In this document: positions 33,783 through 45,604 of the stretch, piece after piece
How the letters are laid out: the number at the start of each line of letters is the position of its first letter
Numbering within the stretch: the first letter of the stretch is position 1
NCBI GenBank assembly: GCA_025618425.1
Contig: CM046837.1
Coordinates: forward strand, 22,196,480 to 22,260,479
From: Heliocidaris tuberculata
Taxonomy: Eukaryota > Echinodermata > Echinoidea > Camarodonta > Echinometridae
Reading direction: 5' to 3'
Length of the DNA stretch: 64,000 nucleotides
Program-made: the position numbers and the translations under genes
Notes under the pieces: generated by a model
What the model was told of the DNA's origin: nothing
The model's input: only the letters and a program-made list of their open reading frames with translations
The model's database searches: none

Positions 33783-34035
33783 AAAAAAGAGTGATTTAAT
33801 ACTTTTTGAGACTGAGTTGATGACTTCACACAGAAAGGAGTGAATTAACTCCACTCTGTCCATGAGTGATGAAATTTTCACTATTTATTAAGGATTGGTG
33901 TTTCACTTTTTCCTGAGTGAAATAGTGACCACTCCTTTTCACTCAAAAAAGGGTTGTCCCTCATGTAACTCCTTGTGAGTCAGAGTAGAATTTCACTCTC
34001 TTTTGAGTACTTTTTCACTCTTTTACATTTAGAGA
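33783..34035. mobile_element. Possible MITE rich in TTTTTCACTC motifs
   Basis: AAAAGAGTGATTTAATAC at the left and TACTTTTTCACTCTTTT at the right form imperfect inverted ends. Between them GAGTGAA/TTCACTC occurs many times. Target duplication not identified. Confidence 0.4.
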
Positions 34036-34059
34036 GTAGTTTTTTATTCGTGTTTTTCT

Positions 34060-34115
34060 GCATTGCGATACAGCTTTCAATAATATCCCAGGTGCAACAA
34101 ACCCAGACGAGAGGT
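34060..34115 (+). repeat. Short fragment of the unclassified interspersed repeat
   Basis: TGCGATACAGCTTTCAATAA and CCCAGGTGCAACAAACCCAG match the end of the family as seen at 36770-36830, again on the + strand. Confidence 0.55.
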
Positions 34116-35201
34116 TCAAAATGGCTTATGTTGGAGTACATTCTGCTTTATTTAATTTTATCTTACATCAGTCTGAAAGCATCCGGAATGAAAGAGAAAA
34201 AGGATGAAAGTTGTATATTACACGGCTGGTGTACTTGTTTTAGGATCATATCAAATATATCCAGAATCAAACTTGCTTCTTGGCCACTTATTATGGGTAG
34301 CCATGGATCCGAATCGAAGTTAAGTCTCCAATCAACCTCAAGTCATTGTGCCAATAAAACGATTGGACGATTACTGATCGACTAAGATATATCACAACCG
34401 AGCTTCAATCCTCAAAACTCAAGTAAGTGTGCGAAGTAAGGACTAAAAAACTCATTTGTACCCAGATACCACCAAATACCCAATACCTCACAAAAGGGTA
34501 GAATTCTTTACAAATTACACAATGAGTTTTTTTTTTTTTTTATATTTACAACTTCTGAAATACCAAGAATTTTGGGACTTTTTTTTTTCTTCTAAACTTC
34601 CTCCGAGCTTATTTTCACTATTCTTTGTCCCACTTTTTTTTATTCCAACCCCCCCCCCCCCCACCGTCTCTCTCTCTCTCTCTCTCTCCCTCTCTCATAC
34701 ACACACACATACACACTCATTCACATGCCGATCCTTTTTTTTTTTCATTTTCTCTTGACCAAGCTACTCCTTTCCCTTCCTTTTGTTTTCTGATTGGCTT
34801 TTATTTCCACTGATTTGTTTTCTCATCCCGATTGTTGCCTTTTGTTTTACTTTGTAAAGATACTACCATAAAGCCTCTAATTCAACTGATTAAAGTAGTA
34901 GGAGGGTAGCAGGATAGTCTATGCTTGGTGAAATAATTAGACAATGTCCTTCATTCCTGACAGTTTTAGTAAAAAAAAAAAAAAAAAAGTATTACCGGAC
35001 ACTATAAGCACCTTTTTTTCATACGCCAAAAAAAAAAAAAAAAAAATCCCTATAATATATTTGGAAAAGTCACTGACATACGAAGAAATTGCCGCTAATA
35101 AAACAAAGTTCATTATCTTTGAAGAGGTGAATCTGCGGTATTTCGCAGAAACCTTCACAACAACAGACCAAAGCAAAATGCACTGGGGGAAAGGAGTATT
35201 A

Positions 35202-35723
35202 CCCCGGGGGGGGGGGGGGCACTCACGTATATTGATGGTACGGGGACGTGCCGCTTTGATGACCCCCTTTTTCAGACCCCGATTTCCGTTCTCTAGATAC
35301 TCAGTTCCGCTCAGGAGCCGCTCAGCCCCGCTCTGAAGACCCCCGTTATGAAACGTATCCGTTCGCATGCGGCCGAGAGCGTGGCAAAGGCAGTGGTCGC
35401 TCGACCTGGTCTCGCGCCCTAGGCCCTTTCGTCGCGCGAGCCTTGAAAACTGCTCCAGCTAGCTAGCTACTAGCGCTACACGGCGCGGGCGCGGCCCCCG
35501 GCGCGGCCCGTCCCGAGATCCTGCGATAGCGAAGGTGTACCGCCGATAAAGCGAGGTTAGTTTTGTAGTTCCCTAGACCCTGTTTTTCACTCTGCCCAAT
35601 AGATCATAGTTCCCAAGACCCCGTATTTTACACCTTGAAGTCAGTTCCTTAGACCCCCCTTTTCGGGGATTCGTGAGGCACACCCCCGTCAAAATATAAT
35701 TCGAGTTCCCCCCCCCCCCCCGG
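35202..35723. mobile_element. hAT-like non-autonomous element with 8-bp target duplication
   Basis: The 522-bp segment is flanked on both sides by GAGTATTA (35194-35201 and 35724-35731). It begins CCCCGGGGGG and ends CCCCCCCCGG, so the caps are inverted. An 8-bp target duplication is the hallmark of hAT transposons. The interior is strongly GC- and CpG-rich (about 35330-35540), unlike all surroundings, and has no transposase. Confidence 0.75.
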
Positions 35724-36049
35724 GAGTATTAGTCAACTTGTAGCCGAACATCAATCGAATACTGACATAGAGACAAATAATATTTCACATCAATTACAGT
35801 GTCAAATGATTGGAATGATTGCAGTCGGAAGATATAAGAACTACAAAACACGATAATATTATAAGAACTGCAATACACGATGTAGGATACATTTTACACA
35901 ATGTAGGGTAAATTTAACTAATATTGAGTTACGGTTTGCCCAAAAAGCCTGCATGTGCTTTTTTTTTTTTTTTTACTCAACTTGGGTAACAAATTTACGC
36001 AACTCTTTTTAGAGTGTCTCTGAATCGGTGTTAGGAAAGAGAGGTATTT

Positions 36050-36850
36050 CAGAAGGGGCATTGATACCTCAAAAAAGATAAATTACATGTAAGGATAGAA
36101 ATATAAGGTAAAGAACTAAACTGACATCATTAATTAGAAAGTAGCCCAACTTTTTGCTGTGGAGTAGTTTAATCATTGGATGAAATTACTATGTCTTAGA
36201 ATGTTATACATACGATCAGGAGGAATGCTTGGATGACCTACTTTTTCGGGTGTGGATGTGCTGACCTAAAATTCCTCCTAAAAAGTCTGAAGAGGGCCTG
36301 TTTGAGTTCGCGGATCTATTCCGCCCAGGTGCTTTGTTAACTGACTGGATGACGGTTCTGTTAGTCCTCCTTGTCACCTATGCAAAATGTAAGAGTACCG
36401 TACGTTTATTGGTCTAACTGAAATCGCATTTAAATCTGCATATTGATTTACCTAAATAGTAAAAATATCGATCAAACTTAATTGATCCAGACCTTTATTG
36501 TGTAGGCTTAACTAAGGGAAAAAAAAGGGGGGGGGTGATACCAAACAACTAAAATAAGGCTACGTAAGGCTCAAAGTTGCAAAAAAAAAGCAGTTGGAAT
36601 AAACTACGTAGTTATTATCGGATTTAGTTTCCACCATCAAACAACAATTTGGATACGGGCAGTGCTATGCTTCGCGGGATTACAGGGGCCTCGGCGCCAC
36701 GTATACTATGATTATTATGTGAACAGTTATGCTCATAATATCTTGTACCATTGAAACTGTTCGGTTTGGACAATGCGATACAGTTCTCAACAATACCTCA
36801 GGTGCCACAGACCAGGTGAGAGGGTTGACATGGCTTCCATACAAACAAAA
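36050..36850 (+). repeat. Unclassified interspersed repeat, copy 5 (long form)
   Basis: The core at about 36560-36835 contains GCTCAAAGTTGCA, CAGTTGGAATAAACTACG, CGCCACGTATACTATGA and GCCACAGACCAGGTGAGAG. Upstream it aligns with copy 4 (GGAATGCTTGGATGACCTAC, GAGGGCCTGTTTGAGTTCGC). Segments at 35740-35870 and 30010-30170 also resemble each other and may be the far 5' part. Confidence 0.8.
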
Positions 36851-37246
36851 CAGCAACCAATATCTTGCTGCCGATTGATTTCATACACTTATTCCGGAAA
36901 AAAATCAAATTGTTCCATTCTCATTTTGATCAATTTCAGAAAAGTTGCTATTAAGGTAAAGTCCCATATATTTTATTATATTTTTATTTACTTCTTTATT
37001 TATTTATTTATTTTTTCAATAATACTTGACGAACTCTAGTTCTTTACGAATTCAAATCCTTTTTGTTTATTTGTTATTGAGTTTGCATTTTTTATAGAGC
37101 CTTTATCAATTTCACTTATATATTTGTGTACTACTTATTTATTCTTTATTGTTGATTGTGTAGCAGTTGGTCATTAATATGCGGGTTAAGAATCATATTG
37201 AATACATGTGGCTGGTAATACGCATAGTAACTATTTGCGATCGGTA

Positions 37247-37768
37247 GAAAAACAGAAGACCGTATCTGACAGCCCTGTTACCTTCCGTATTATTTTACTG
37301 TCTTGTATCAGGTTGATTGGGACACTTAAACTTAGATTTTGCTGGTAGTTTTGCTTTGCACTGCATTTTATTATGTCATTAAAATGCATTATGGGTTAAT
37401 AAAGTAGGAGATTCGTGGGTGAAAAACAGAAGACCGTATCTGACAGCCCTGTTACCTTCCGTATTATTTTACTGACTTGTATCAGGTTGATTAGGACACT
37501 TAAACTTAGATTTTGCTGTTAGTTTTGTTTTGCACTGCATTTTATTATGTCATTAAAATGCATTATAGGTTAATCAAGTAGGAGATTCGTGGGTGAAAAA
37601 CAGAAGACCGTATCTGACAGCCCTGTTACCTTCCGTATTATTTTACTGACTTGTATCAGGTTGATTAGGACACTTAAACTTAGATTTTGCTGTTAGTTTT
37701 GTTTTGCACTGCATTTTATTATGTCATTAAAATGCATTATGGGTTAATCAAGTAGGAGATTCGTGGGT
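37247..37768. repeat. 174-bp unit in three tandem copies
   Basis: Units begin GAAAAACAGAAGACCGTATC at 37247, 37421 and 37595 and end GGAGATTCGTGGGTG. Copies differ at only a few positions, so the triplication is recent. A (TA)n tract follows at 37789. Confidence 0.96.
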
Positions 37769-37785
37769 GATTAAACTTGTCATTG

Positions 37786-37788
<3 letters not shown>

Positions 37789-37820
<32 letters not shown>
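37789..37820. repeat. (TA)n microsatellite
   Basis: About 32 bases of alternating TA. Confidence 0.97.
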
Positions 37821-37823
<3 letters not shown>

Positions 37824-37865
37824 GTATTTACTATACTAACTTGACTGGTCATGCATGCTGGTAGG

Positions 37866-37944
37866 TTGTGAGTTATATTTTCCCCGCAGCGCTGCGCGCT
37901 GAGGGAGAATGATTATGATTACGAGGGGAAATAATATAACTCCC
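37866..37944. repeat. Imperfect inverted repeat
   Basis: GTGAGTTATATTTTCCCC at the left is matched by GGGGAAATAATATAACTC at the right with a GC-rich centre (GCAGCGCTGCGCGCTG). It may be the remnant of a small foldback element. Confidence 0.5.
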
Positions 37945-37999
37945 TTGTGGTCTAAAGAATGTATATTACATCTATACCAGTTAACATTTCTTATATAAG

Positions 38000-38860
38000 A
38001 TAGCCTTGATGACACCGAAGTCTAGATTCTAATGGTCTAGATCCAGACCTATTTTTTTTCCCCCTTTTTTTTTTAGGGATTTAGATTCTAGATCTTCCCA
38101 TCCAATTCTCAGTGGCTTCTGGGCAATTGAACTTAATGTAATTTTACACATCTAATTTGATCATTTTTATTTATCAAGTTTAGGCCAACATTTGGGTCTT
38201 ATCGTCGATAAAGATCACACGGGACGGAATTACTTTTGCTTTATAGTGAGGCTGAAAGAGTGACAGAAAAATCCTATATAATTCTTTCTATAAGATAGTT
38301 TTTTTTTATAAATATGACAGTGTATTTTCCTTAGTAAAGGACCTAGCGAATCCACATTTTTAATATTAATCAGGATGAGCTCTAAATCAACATTTGCAAT
38401 ACAAAAGTCAAAAAATTTCTAATCTGAGCAGATGCTCAAAATTTGGCTGTTTGCCAGAGGAGCTACCGCGTCATTTTCTGCTGCAATTGAGAAACTCCAA
38501 ACTGGAACTAACTGTTCTCATCAAGGCTATTCATTACTGTGAAGTTTCTTACCGCACTCGAGATCAAATAAGGATTGGTTTTAGAATTAACGGACTACTT
38601 GACTAATTTTACGATATTCTAGACTAAATCTTTTTAGTTAAATACAAATATTTTTTCTTCGTCGATCATGGTGGTGACGCCATATTATTATTCTTTCGAT
38701 CCCCCTTTGTGTTAGGATATCGGTACTGATGAATATATTGACCGATCGGTTAATATACCATCGAAAAATGACCGGGAGTGAAAATATGCAATTTGCGATT
38801 CTCGCAATCGATATCACGTGACCAGCCCTGGACCAATCGCATATTTATCTGTAAGAGATA

Positions 38861-38908
<48 letters not shown>

Positions 38909-40860
38909 CTTACATATATATGTATATATAAACATTAGGCCAACATACTTAGTATTCCCAGACTATTAATGCTAGGTCATTCTGCTTATTACTGACTCTA
39001 CGGCGATAGAGGAAATGACATATCACATTAAAATTGCCCCTCTTTTGTATCCTCATATGGCCTCGATAATATTATTCCCTCTAAGATTTCATTCTTGCAA
39101 CAGCATTCCTTCTCTTTTAAAACGAATCTCTGCAGGCCCTGTGCATAATGCGCTACAAGTTGTATTGCAGGTAATATTAGATAAAATGCATCAAATACCG
39201 TCTAGAATAGCTCTGTTCGGCTTGGTTTAATCTTTAATGAAAACTGCAGTGATAGAGCAAAACACTCAAAAAGAGGATGTAGGCCAACGCATCTGTTAAG
39301 AAATGGCAGGTTGTCCGGAGTAGATAGAAGACTAAGGGCACATCACAAAAAAAAAATTGACATTAAAACAATTTTCCCCCTTTTATATATATTATTTCTT
39401 TACAAGAAAGGGACATCATATGTCGGAGGAGGGGCAAGCATTAAACGTCGCCTACAAAATCCCGATTTCGCTTCGATAAAACAAGTGGAAAAACTGCGAA
39501 GATAGAATAAGGCGCACAAAACATTCTGGCCAAACTTATTATTAAAGAGAGGAAATTCGTTTTTGTCAAGAATAGGTATTATCTAAGGGCAAAAAGGAAA
39601 GAAAAGGGGCAAATAAACCACACGAAAGGGGATTTTTTTTTGTACCTGTCATCGCCTCCTACTTATTTGTTTTTTGTTCGTTTTTTTTTTTCTTCTTCTT
39701 TTCTTCTTTTCTTGAAAGTAGGCTGATGTTAAACGGATTCTGGAAAGGTCGTATTTGGCTTGGGTATACTTGAAGAATAACTAATATGATTGTACAAGCA
39801 ATAAAAACAAAATGTTTTGTTTTGTTTGTTTTGTTTGTTTTGTTCTTTTTTTTTTGTGGCAGGAGGGGCACTTTATTTGTTTTCGGAAAAAAGTGGGGGG
39901 AAGGGCACAAGGAAATTCCCACTCCCCTGGTTCCGCCGCCGTTGTAGTGGTGGGGGTGGGGGCGGGCAAATAACCACTTTTTATTCATTTTTATTTATTT
40001 ATTTATTTGTGTGTGTGTGTGTAAGTGTCATGATTCTAGACTTCGCAGCACACAGATTCAGTTACTATTGATACACAATCAAAATCCTTCTTTTATGTCA
40101 GCTGCCAGCTGCCAGCTCTACCCCCCCCCCCCCCCCATACAAATTTTGGTTCACTAATTTTGGCAAGCTTGCTGCAAGCTTCCACACAAGCTCGTGGCAT
40201 GCTCGTATTGTAACAAAAATGTAAATTGCAAGCTTGTCGTCAATCGTTCCGCAAACTTGCGGCTAGCTTGCGAAAAGTAACATACGTGTATCTTCAAGGA
40301 GGTACTAGGCAAGCACCTCCTTGGTATCATATATCCTCTTGTACCATGCTGCATCCAGTTTATGGAGACTGTTTTTATAATTTGTTGATAATTCATTAGT
40401 AATTGATCATAGATGCTCTTTGAATCAGTTTCCAAAATTTTCGAAGCTTAAACATGTTGAGAATGAAACAGAATGTGTTGTTAAATATATTATGATTATA
40501 TATTTAAGCATTTAATATAGAAAATGGAAATATGCAAATAAGTCATGCATATAGCGGACCACGTTGCACCATGCTTATGTCATCTATACATTCAATTTGA
40601 TATCAGCACTTATAATTGCCTGAAGAAGCCATAATGGGGGGTTCAAATTTCCATCATATTTTCTCTCAAAAGAGAGAAAGAGATGATTATTATATTAGCA
40701 ACTATAATATGCACACATATGCTTTGCAAGAAATGATCACAGCATTCTTGGATTCTAGGGATAAAGATGCATTTGGGACAATTAAACTCTGATTTAATGA
40801 TTTTTTTTTTTTTTTTTTTTTTTTTGGGGGGGGGGTTAAATATGATAACAGTATTTATAA
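38000..40860. other. Intergenic or intronic, no gene seen
   Basis: Holds a (TA)n tract at 38865-38907, T- and TTTGT-rich low complexity near 39660-39860, a poly-C run near 40122-40136 and clustered AAGCTTGC/GCAAGCTT motifs at 40160-40280. It could be intron upstream of the EGF exons. Confidence 0.4.
40801..40835. repeat. T(25)G(10) composite run
   Basis: Pure T immediately followed by pure G, 40 bases before the EGF exon acceptor. Confidence 0.95.
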
Positions 40861-40875
40861 TAATTATTTTATTAG

Positions 40876-40998
40876 ACATCGACGAGTGTAGTTTGAATAC
40901 TGACAACTGTCACAGAAACGCGCGATGTACAAACACCCAAGGCAGTTTTACATGTAGTTGCAACACAGGATACAGAGGGAATGGAGTCACATGCACAG
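40876..40998 (+). CDS. Calcium-binding EGF-like exon (first of a pair)
   Basis: A 41-codon phase 1-1 exon encoding one complete cbEGF domain: DIDECSLNTDNC, NARCTNTQGSFTCSC, NTGYRGNGVTC. All six cysteines are present. The calcium-binding pattern is intact: D-I-D-E at the start, Asn after the third Cys, and an aromatic residue in GSFTC. The acceptor is TTATTTTATTAG before 40876 and the donor ACAG|GTAAAA at 40999. One-domain-per-exon in phase 1 is typical of extracellular multi-EGF proteins such as fibropellin- or fibrillin-like matrix and receptor proteins. No other exon of this gene can be recognised except the paired one downstream. Confidence 0.88.
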
Positions 40999-41793
40999 GT
41001 AAAATCGTTCTTACTCAAATTGTATGCCCAATTAAAAAAAAAAAAAAAGGGGGGGGGTCTACTTTAAAATAGCTTTTTAACACTTGTTAAAAAGGCTTTT
41101 ATACTAAAAAAAAACTTATTTTTGTTAGAACCATTTTTCTGCTCTTATTACTTGAAAGATTGGTGTAAAACTGAAAATTTAATTTACACTTCAGTTTCTC
41201 TACCATAAGAAGTATCGCCGGTACTTCACTAAACATTTTCCTACTGATGAAGACGTAGTATGACATTTATAAAAATTCCTGGCTTTATGTATCATCTTTG
41301 ATGGTTTAATTCAGCTACTCTGGGCATTAAGATAATTGCTACTTTTTCGAAGATATCATTAACATGGACCACATATAAAATTTAATGCGCCCTTTGACAA
41401 CTATAGTTGCACTGAGTAGTACATGTTTCCTTTTTCTGATAGCATCATTCAAGCCATCCTACCTTTACCGTAATGTAGGTTAGTTATTAATATCATGGAA
41501 CATATTTTTGACATGTCCTTAAAAAAGAATAGTATTGTTATTAGGACCCCACCCCCTCTTCCCCCTTCCCTTCTCTCTCTCTCTCCCTCTCCCTCTCCGA
41601 TGATTTCATTGTAGTGTGTTAACTAATCTCCTCATCTATATAAATGGTACTCTATTCAAAAATATATATATATTTTATATCATTCGCCATGGACATCTAT
41701 ATATTTTTTAATGATACGGCCCTTAAAAAAACTTTATTTCATATAGGACAGCGATAAACTTAATTAGAATTATTTCTCATCGATTCTTATTAG

Positions 41794-41916
41794 ACACCAA
41801 CGAGTGTAGCTTGAACGCTGACAACTGTCACACAAACGCGCGATGTAGAAACACCCAAGGTAGTTATACATGTAGTTGCAACACAGGATTCACAGGAAAT
41901 GGAGTTACGTACACGG
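41794..41916 (+). CDS. Calcium-binding EGF-like exon (second of a pair), last Cys lost
   Basis: A 41-codon phase 1-1 exon, a duplicate of 40876-40998 (about 16 differences over 123 bases by hand count). It reads [39 protein letters not shown]. The sixth cysteine is Tyr, so the last disulfide cannot form. The leading D-I-D is D-T-N. The acceptor is TCTTATTAG and the donor ACGG|GTAAAT at 41917. It is either a decaying exon or a divergent domain; most of the substitutions that keep the frame argue it was under constraint until recently. Confidence 0.75.
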
Positions 41917-41919
41917 GTA

Positions 41920-43185
41920 AATTGTTTTGTTTTATCCATATACCTTTCTTCCACATATTTTATGCCGAATGAAAGTGAATATGATAAGGTGATGAACGGT
42001 GTAGGACCGATAAGGGGGAATGATACTCTTAAAATCATTTTACTTTATTAAGGTAGCTTAGCGAAATGTCGTGGTGCATAAGCACGGGGGTTTTAAACAA
42101 AAGAACGCAAGCGGCCAATCAGCGACCGCGTTTTTCGCTTCCGGGATTTTACCCCCTGGGGAACGAAGACTCTGTGTCTGATAAAAGCGATCCCGTCTCC
42201 CGGTGCTGAAAAGCCGCGATTTATTTTTGGTCTTCTCTGCAGACTCGTTAAAACGCTATAGCCCCCTCTACGGCTACATTATTGTGTACTTCTACGTGTT
42301 TTTTCTCTACGGGCCAAACCACTATTATTACGGGTCAAGTCTGCGGGACACATTCATATGATCCGTTGTATTAAATTTTCTCAATACGTATCTATCTATT
42401 CTTGTATTTATATACTTCGATAAAAACACTTATTGTAATTAACAATCTAATTGTTTCGTTCTATCTTACTGGGGACTCTAAAACTAGCATTTACTAAGAG
42501 CGTTGAGTCTATCAGTATCGAAATTCTCTGTCTTTTAAAAATATCTTTAATAATATATATTTTCGTGGTAGGCTAAAATCAGTATCTGGGCTTTATCGTT
42601 TAACGAGGGAATTCAAGACGAACATCGATTTGAATACCGTTTTAAACATGTTTTCCTCATGAAGAGTATTATTGTTTATTCATAAATATTATTTATTTAT
42701 TCTTTCATGGTTAAAACAAATATCCGAGAGAGTCTGGATCATTATTACGAGGTTAAAAGTATTGCGTGCCTTTCAAATATATTGCTCTTATTGACTTCAA
42801 TTATTTCTGCCCATCACCTTTTTCTGTCAATGACCTCTTCCTAATTGAGATCCCAATTTCCATCAGAATTTTGTGCAGTAATATATGCGCCCACAAGTAT
42901 TAAGTGCATGAAATAGTAGGTAAAAGGTTCGAAATTCGAAGTAAATCGTAATTTCAAAGTGATTTAGAAGCTCGAAGGGTGGGGGGGGGGGGGGCTGTAA
43001 AGGTTGCGCCCTGGCTAATTATTTACAAACATCAGCCAATCCTTTTCAGTTGTTTATCCATTCCTGAATAGCCTACTGAAGCAGAGAATGATAACATATG
43101 AAACGGAGAGAATGCAGCCCGTTCATCTGTCAGTAGCCGGAAAATTAGTCAACGTAGAGCAGGGCCAGGGGGTACAGTGCCCTCC
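41920..43185. other. Sequence downstream of the EGF exons, no further exon seen
   Basis: A GC-richer patch at 42060-42300 (CGCAAGCGGCCAATCAGCG, TTCCGGGATTTTACCCCC) stands out from the AT-rich surroundings but has no ORF of note. A poly-G run lies near 42979-42993. Confidence 0.4.
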
Positions 43186-43189
43186 CACT

Positions 43190-44205
43190 TTTTCAAGTAC
43201 CCCAAAAGTGTCCTTTTTACATCTGAAAAAATGCCCCCTTCCTCTCTGATAAGTGCCCTTTTTACTACTAAAAGTGCCCATTTTCCTTTCTAATAAGTGC
43301 CCCTTCCCCTCCTGATAAGTGCCCCTTTTCAAAATCTGATAATTGGCTCCTTATCTCTCTCTAATAACTGTCCTTTTCTTCTGATGATAAGTACATTTTT
43401 ACTTCTGATAGGTGCCCCTTTTCCCTTCTAAATAGTTCCAACTTTCCCCTTCTGATAAATGCCCTTTTTACATCTCATAAGCTCCCCTTTTCCTATCTAA
43501 TATGTGCCATTTTCCTCTTCTCATGAGTGCCCCTTTTCACTTCTTATAAGTGCCCCATTCCATCTCTGATAAGCGCCCTTTCCTCTTCGGATAAATGCCC
43601 CCTTTTACGTATATTTCCCGTTGTTTTTTTACAAAAAGAGCCATATCTAACTTCAAAGAATCGATGCGGCTTTATGTGGTAGCAGGTACACATATTACTA
43701 CAATGTAAGGCAGTGGAGCTGGAGGCAAGAGGGGCATAATGCCTACCCCCCCCCCCCCCAGCAAAGGAATTCTTATTCCGCTCGCTCGAATATGCCCATA
43801 ATTTACACCAATTAAGGGCAATATTTTCTGAAAATCTCCCCAATACTCCCTCGCTACGCTCGCTAGCTCTTATGAAAGAAAGCAGATCGCATAGGGTATG
43901 TTGATATAGATGTAATCCTAAAGAAAAGCGACAGGGATAATGTATGAATTAAAAGATAATTCGACATTCCCCAAATTAATTTGCTGTTGTCAAATTCATT
44001 ATATCGCTATAAATGATTCTCAACCAAAGGAATTCAGCATTAGAAAAAAGTCTGAAAATTTTTGCTCGCTCGCTCGCTTCGCTCTCTGGCACATGAGTCA
44101 TTAGACCACCACACACAACTGCTAATTTATTGGGGAAGCTGAAGCAGTGTCCAGAACCACAATGAAAAGGAAGACGATGATGCTTGATAATGTATTAATC
44201 ATGTT
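43190..44205 (+). repeat. Minisatellite-bearing repeat, left (inverted partner at 48.4-49.2 kb)
   Basis: The first ~430 bp are about 20 degenerate units of ~22 bp around TCTGATAAGTGCCCCTTTT. A shared single-copy part follows (ACAAAAAGAGCCATAT, GGAGCTGGAGGCAAGAGGGG, a poly-C run, GAAAAAAGTCTGAAAA, GCTCGCTTCGCTC, ACCACAATGAAAAGGAAGA). The whole block returns in reverse complement at 48366-49215. A further piece with GTGCCCTTTTTGGC (44240-44350) may be the end of the element. Confidence 0.85.
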
Positions 44206-44556
44206 AACTGGATTGTAGGGTAATACTAATGTCACAAAAATGGTCCCTTTTTTCGTTTTCTGTTCACCCCTTGTGGGTGCCCCCTTTTCCCCAAAAGTGC
44301 CCTTTTTGGCTGGTGCCCACCTATTCCACTTTGAAAGACGCTCCGCTGCCCCTGACGTAGAGAAATAGCCCAGGCCAAACCCGGCGGCTGAGTTCGAGCT
44401 GACAAGCTTTTTGTGAATAACATGGATAGTCTAAGTAACTGAAAGGAGGAGGGGGGGGGGGGGGAATCTCATAATTTATGTAAAATGGGGTGACTATTTC
44501 AGGAAGGTTCCCAGACTATGTAAGTTCTATGTATAGGTTTTCCAGGTCAAATGTCC

Positions 44557-44815
44557 ACTGATTGGAACCAATCATCCATATAGGCAGTACAAATGTCCAT
44601 GTAGGTTAATAAATGTCCACATTAGAATGTGGATGTCCATGTAGGGAGTTCAAATGTCCATGTAGGTTCGAAGTGTCCGTATGTACATGTCAAATATCCG
44701 ATTAGGGAGACCAAAAGTCATATAGGGAACTGAATGTCCTTGTAGAGAGAGTAATATCCAACTTGGGAAAACAAATGTCAAATAGTGATCTCAAATGTCC
44801 ATAGTTTATAACAGT
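44557..44815 (+). repeat. Left subterminal repeat array of the transposon
   Basis: Repeated CAAATGTCCATGTAGG-like units of roughly 20-24 bases, for example near 44590, 44640, 44653, 44692, 44735 and 44790, with variable 4-5 base joints. Probable multiple transposase-binding sites; that role is inference. Confidence 0.8.
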
Positions 44816-45346
44816 GCTTTCTCGAACATATACCCTCATCGTTCAAACAATATTTTTTGTATATTGCAAACATCACGGTACATCAAACACAGGACTACGG
44901 AATTTTTCTGCTTTCTCTTGAAACTTGCGTGTATTTTAAACAAAATTCAAAGTATATTCTGTGAATATATATTTCTTTTCAAAAACATCACAAAAAATAT
45001 CCATCAAAAATATACAGTCATGTGCACTTTTGTATATGATCACAAACTATATATCAATGGCTTTCAGATTATGGATAAGTTTCTTTTGCACAACCTGACT
45101 AGAAAACACAATTTCTTCACTCATATAGCTTACGGGGCATATCAAACAAATTTCTTCTGCATAATCTCATTGTTCGTGTTTCTTTTTTCTTTAAATGAAA
45201 ACAAATATTAATGACATTCAATTTTCTAAGGAAAACGGGAAAACGATTTCTTCAATCTTTTTACCTGATGTTTTCTCTCCATTAAAAACTCATTTAGATG
45301 CAAATGTCAATGTACTCTCAATACCTTCACACTTTCGGTATATGTA

Positions 45347-45406
<60 letters not shown>

Positions 45407-45604
45407 AATGTTCTTTAAAGTGTTCTATATATTTCCTTAAATTAAAAAAGGTGAAAAATCTAAAGTTTTAGCTTTCACTTGTTTCCATTACCTGCCGCTC
45501 AACAACATAATCCAAATATTCTCCACAAAAACAAAGACAAATAAAAAAACTTAACATTCTGGAAAGTCTTTGCGGATTGTCTTACATCAAAATGTCATTC
45601 TGCC
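44816..45604. other. AT-rich interior of the transposon 3' of the transposase
   Basis: Contains a (TA)n tract at 45351-45398 and a 138-codon open frame on the + strand with no recognisable domain, most likely chance in AT-rich DNA. Confidence 0.5.

Noticed and set aside
44795..45211. 138-codon + strand frame inside the Tc1-like element as a second transposon protein
   Set aside because: AT-rich, no motif, no similarity to accessory proteins I know.
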